A stretch of DNA of 64,000 nt from Artocarpus heterophyllus. Taxonomy: Eukaryota; Streptophyta; Magnoliopsida; Rosales; Moraceae. A program made the position numbers and the translations under genes. The notes under the pieces are model-generated. The model was not told where the DNA came from and searched no databases. It was given only the letters and a program-made list of their open reading frames with translations. Shown here in pieces: positions 61,073 through 64,000 of this stretch; position 1 is the stretch's first letter; every line of letters starts with the position of its first letter. The stretch is from the NCBI GenBank assembly GCA_025403435.1, contig CM046335.1, positions 3,997,101 through 4,061,100 of the forward strand. The letters run 5' to 3'.

Positions 61073-61723
61073 ATGTCTACCTCCCAGTCCACGAAGAAAA
61101 TAAAGAATGTCTGTGTCTTTTGTGGTTCCAGCCTTGGAAAAGATAAAGCTTATTTAGAAGCTGCAAATCACTTAGGGCAAGTCCTAGCACGCAAGAAGAT
61201 TAACATAATCTATGGGGGTGGTAGTATAAAAATGATGGTAAATATGGCACTAGCAGCTAGGTCTAGTGACGCTACTGATGTAAGAATTTGGCCTCATATT
61301 CCAGTTGAAGGAAACCTTTGTAAGGAAGCCATAGGTAAGGGAGAAGGAGTCAGGAGTATCCCTAAAAATTTTAAAGACATAATCTATAATTCTGATGCTT
61401 TTATAGCATTACCTGGTGGTCTAGGTACTCTTGAGGAAATATTTATAGTTGCTTGTGGGCAATTGTTGGGCTTTTATTCCAAACCTTTGGGACTGCTGAA
61501 CGTAAAGGGTTTTTATGACGGTCTTTTGAAATTTCTAGATTACGCTGTGGAAGAAAACATCACTACAGAATCGGAGAGACAAATTTTTGTCACTGCTTCA
61601 ACAGCTGAGGAATTGATAGATAAAATGCAAATCATACATCCAGAATCCGACACTGCAACATCCAAGCTTGAATGGGAAAGGGAAAGCCGGGAGCGGCCAA
61701 TTGATTTGAATCTCCATCTGTAA
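61073..61723 (+). CDS. LOG-like: Intronless LOG-like cytokinin riboside 5'-monophosphate phosphoribohydrolase inside an LTR element
   Basis: The family cleaves cytokinin nucleotides to active free bases in the cytosol. The frame is 216 aa, close to plant LOG length. Conserved: VCVFCGSSLGKDKAYLEAA (13-31), INIIYGGGS (43-51), SDAFIALPGGLGTLEEIF (107-124) with the full PGGxGTxxE box (114-122), KPLGLLNVKGFYDGLLKFLD (137-156), VEENITTESERQIFVTAS (159-176) and KLEWE (198-202). Changed: after GGGS the usual G-L-M-G turn reads KMMV (53-56), and the QRKAEM segment just before SDAF, whose Arg-Lys lies at the active site in LOG enzymes, reads KNFKDI (98-103). Plant LOG genes normally have several introns and this has none, which fits capture from a spliced RNA. 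A GTG at 61034 would add 13 residues but is not a plausible plant start. Activity is uncertain. Confidence 0.93.
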   Translation: MSTSQSTKKIKNVCVFCGSSLGKDKAYLEAANHLGQVLARKKINIIYGGGSIKMMVNMALAARSSDATDVRIWPHIPVEGNLCKEAIGKGEGVRSIPKNFKDIIYNSDAFIALPGGLGTLEEIFIVACGQLLGFYSKPLGLLNVKGFYDGLLKFLDYAVEENITTESERQIFVTASTAEELIDKMQIIHPESDTATSKLEWERESRERPIDLNLHL

Positions 61724-62664
61724 TCTTTTTGTTTTATCTTTGGCATGTAGGCATGTGTGTCCGTATTTCGTGTGTTACGAATAACCGTTTGCCTTGTATT
61801 ATGTGTTTCTTGTGGTACGTTGTTGTTCAATCTTTTAGATTCATTGAGCCTAATGCCGGGATGGCTGGATACGGAGTACTTGATGCTCTCGAAACGCATC
61901 CTTCTTAAGGTCCGATCTTTTGTTTATCGATGTTTTTGTATCCTCTAAGCATGCATGATATGGATAGCTGGTATACGGAGTGCCTTGTACTCTCGAAACG
62001 TATCCGTATCATGTTTGTAATGTGTAATATTCTGTTAATATTATGTGGAAGTACCAGAGTCAGTTATGGGGATATTCCATATGAAATATGAGTATATTAT
62101 TTGGGTTGAATGTTTGTGTCATGAGGATAGCTGTTTAATGAAAAATATGTCGGGTATGTTTGCAACTCTAAGATTCCGTTTAATATCTCTATGAGTAAGT
62201 TTAATGTATAGTTTTGAATAAAAGTGTTTGTGATATATGTTTTATGATTATGTTTTAGTTTATTAGTTGAGGTATGAAATCAAATATATTTGACTTTTCT
62301 TTACTCAAAAAGGAAAAGGAACCTAAAGATGAAGTATATAAAATTTCTCTAGCAATCTCCTTAAATGTGATTGTAAATCACAGTCCATGGACAATGAAGG
62401 ACTGGAATCATGATATGGTCAATATGTATGCCTGATCAGATTCTTAGACTATTATACGGTGTTACAAGTTAAAACTTGTCAGAAATACTCTTATTGAGGG
62501 ATTTAGGAGTAAGATTTATTATGCAAGTAAATAAGTGGAAATACGATAACTTAAATTTGGAGGACAAACAACATTAACGGTTTAGACTCAGAATTGGAAT
62601 CATAGTGGAATCATAATTTTTACTAGTATTGCTAGAATTGAAATTTCGAGGACGAAATTTCTTT
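61724..62664 (+). other. 3' internal region of the LOG-carrying element
   Basis: Non-coding. Two related segments, near 61867-61900 and 61972-62010, share ATACGGAGT...CTCTCGAAACG(C/T)ATCC; in the second the outer bases (ATACGGAGT and CGTATCCGTAT) can pair, so a hairpin is possible. The region runs into AAATTTCGAGGACGAAATTT (62641-62660), a conserved sequence before the polypurine tract in many plant gypsy elements. Confidence 0.6.
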
Positions 62665-62678
62665 AAGGGGGGTAGAGC
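62665..62678 (+). other. Polypurine tract of the LOG-carrying element
   Basis: AAGGGGGGTAGAGC lies directly before the 3' LTR start and primes plus-strand synthesis. Together with the preceding TTCGAGGACGAAATTTC it is a mark of plant Ty3/gypsy elements, which supports the class assignment despite the missing pol gene. Confidence 0.85.
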
Positions 62679-64000
62679 TGTGACACCCGTTATTCTCCTA
62701 ACGGGTATTGAGGTAATTAAATTAATTTTTAATGTATAAAAAAAAATTGCTTCATTTAAATTTATTTTATAATATTTATTTTTATCTATTTTTAAGTTTT
62801 CTAAAATTCTCCTATATTTATTTAGTATGATTACTAAAAAGCCTTAGAACTTCTAATAAATCTCAAAAATGTCATATTGGCATTATGTGTGTTAAAGTCT
62901 TTAGATGAGACATAAGGATATCTTTTCCAACTACTCTTGACCCTCATTTTCTTTATTTCCTCCGTGACATGCTTCAACATGTCTCCTCTATAATTGTTTC
63001 CATCACTTCTCTTCAAAGACTTCATCTTTTCTTCCTTTCTCTTCCACGGTTCCCACACTCTTCTTCTCATTTCTTTGCTGAAGCAAAATACTTAGAGAAC
63101 TTCTTCAAGGCAGCCATAAAAATCAGCCACCATCACCTCCATTTGAGCAAGAATTTCAGTCATACCGAAGTAAAGGAACCTGTTTTGAAGCCATTTCAAG
63201 CTTCCAACTAACCATAATCCGAGGTTAGAATCTTATGAACAAATTTAGTCTTTCATTTATAAATTTTCTTTTATACTAAAGGATTATTCAAATTTGCGTT
63301 CTTAAACCTAAGTATATGTTTGTTGCTATTTTGGAGCATATGTATGAAGTCTAAGTGTATATGCCCTAGACAGAAAATTTATATTGTTAAACTTTATAAT
63401 ACCTCTATGGGCAGTGGTTATTTCTTGAAATTCTAAGATAGGTTTACACATGATTTATTTATGAATGTAGTTGTATGTTGTGCTTTAGTTTTAATTGTCC
63501 TTATGCACGCCTTAGGATCAAGGGAGTATGGAGCTAACGTTAATTGATTCCAGGATTAAGAGACTGTTGATAAGCTTAAAAGGTAGGGATTCTATTACTC
63601 ATCTTTTGTGAGGTTTTTATAGAATTAAAATTGATTGTTTTGCCGCAATATATATATATATCTATGTTGAACTGATATTATATGATTATCACATATGAAA
63701 CTATGACATGGACTCGTCTTGTATTGTACGGCGAGGAACATAATGAATTGACACATGTTATAAATTGAGAAGCATGGTTAGGAAAACTAACTCTATTGAT
63801 AATGATTCAATATAGAGAAATTGTGAGACATGAAGAGGGCGACGGTTACGTCCTTGGGCATGAATACCCTAAAAGGTAAAATAGGGGGAAGGCGATGACG
63901 CTTCCTTGGGTTGAAAGTCCCAGAACACACTGTACAGGAATCGATTTGGTGAGGACTCGGGGCTTGATGTCCCCTCACCGGAACACCCTTGGAATGTTTA
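62679..64000 (+). repeat. 3' LTR of the LOG-carrying element (cut by window end)
   Basis: Direct repeat of 56442-57763 at a constant offset of 6237 with no indel. The remaining 657 bp of the LTR and the right target duplication lie outside the window. Confidence 0.95.

Larger units (their letters stand above)
56442..64000 (+). mobile_element. Non-autonomous Ty3/gypsy-type LTR element carrying a LOG gene and a virus-like cysteine-rich protein gene
   Basis: The 5' LTR is 56442-58420. The internal region is 58421-62678. The 3' LTR starts at 62679 and is cut by the window; from the constant offset of 6237 it should end near 64657, giving about 8.2 kb. A tRNA-iMet primer binding site follows the 5' LTR, and a polypurine tract precedes the 3' LTR. 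No gag, protease, reverse transcriptase or integrase homology was found in the 4.26-kb interior, so it must borrow them from an autonomous relative. It holds instead two intact intronless frames, at 59908-60429 and 61073-61723. It lies inside the gag gene of a broken copia element. The left 5 bp outside the LTR are GCTCA; the right copy of the target duplication cannot be seen. Confidence 0.92.

Noticed and set aside
59908..61723. An integrated plant RNA virus genome (endogenous viral element)
   Set aside because: No replicase, movement or coat protein sequence is present. Only one virus-like frame occurs, enclosed by LTR-element signals, so capture of a single gene is the better reading.

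Overview
The window is nuclear DNA of a flowering plant, probably a eudicot. It is AT-rich, its genes are split by GT-AG introns, and LTR retrotransposons fill much of the space between them. The species cannot be named from the sequence alone.

Five host genes can be rebuilt exon by exon, each with frame and splice sites in agreement. They are a 15-exon ent-copalyl diphosphate synthase (CPS, + strand, 17279-25852, first committed step of gibberellin synthesis); the NatB catalytic subunit NAA20 (- strand, 30926-33529, 6 exons, 174 aa); pre-mRNA splicing factor 18 (+ strand, 34615-39070, 2 exons, 421 aa), divergent from NAA20; a small predicted plastid membrane protein (- strand, 40117-41242, 3 exons, 170 aa); and an F-box/LRR protein of the SKIP17 type (- strand, 46780-51166, 12 exons, 529 aa).

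The left 17 kb holds no host gene. It carries LTR relics: the 3' part of one LTR (1-840), a complete 4071-bp solo LTR with a perfect 5-bp target duplication (2842-6912), another large LTR relic ending at 11690, and a 368-bp copia-like solo LTR with a perfect target duplication (12256-12623). A further solo LTR (26188-26796) sits 335 bp past the CPS stop. Two related tRNA-derived SINE copies, a MITE with terminal inverted repeats, two hAT-like elements and a dispersed family of short AT-rich repeats fill other gaps. Copia fragments also lie in the PRP18 intron, after PRP18, and at 42667-44380.

The right end is a nest. A decayed Ty1/copia element on the - strand (52069-56441) has lost its protease and carries stops and a frameshift. 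It is interrupted at its gag gene by a young LTR element (56442 to beyond 64000). That inner element has 1979-bp LTRs that look identical over the 1.3 kb that can be compared, a clean tRNA-iMet primer binding site and a polypurine tract of Ty3/gypsy type, but no gag or pol. Instead it holds two intact, intronless reading frames. One is a 173-aa basic cysteine-cluster protein resembling the nucleic-acid-binding proteins of carlaviruses. The other is a 216-aa homologue of LONELY GUY (LOG), the enzyme that releases active cytokinin, with an altered active-site region. This non-autonomous retroelement carrying a LOG gene and a virus-like protein is the most unusual thing in the window.
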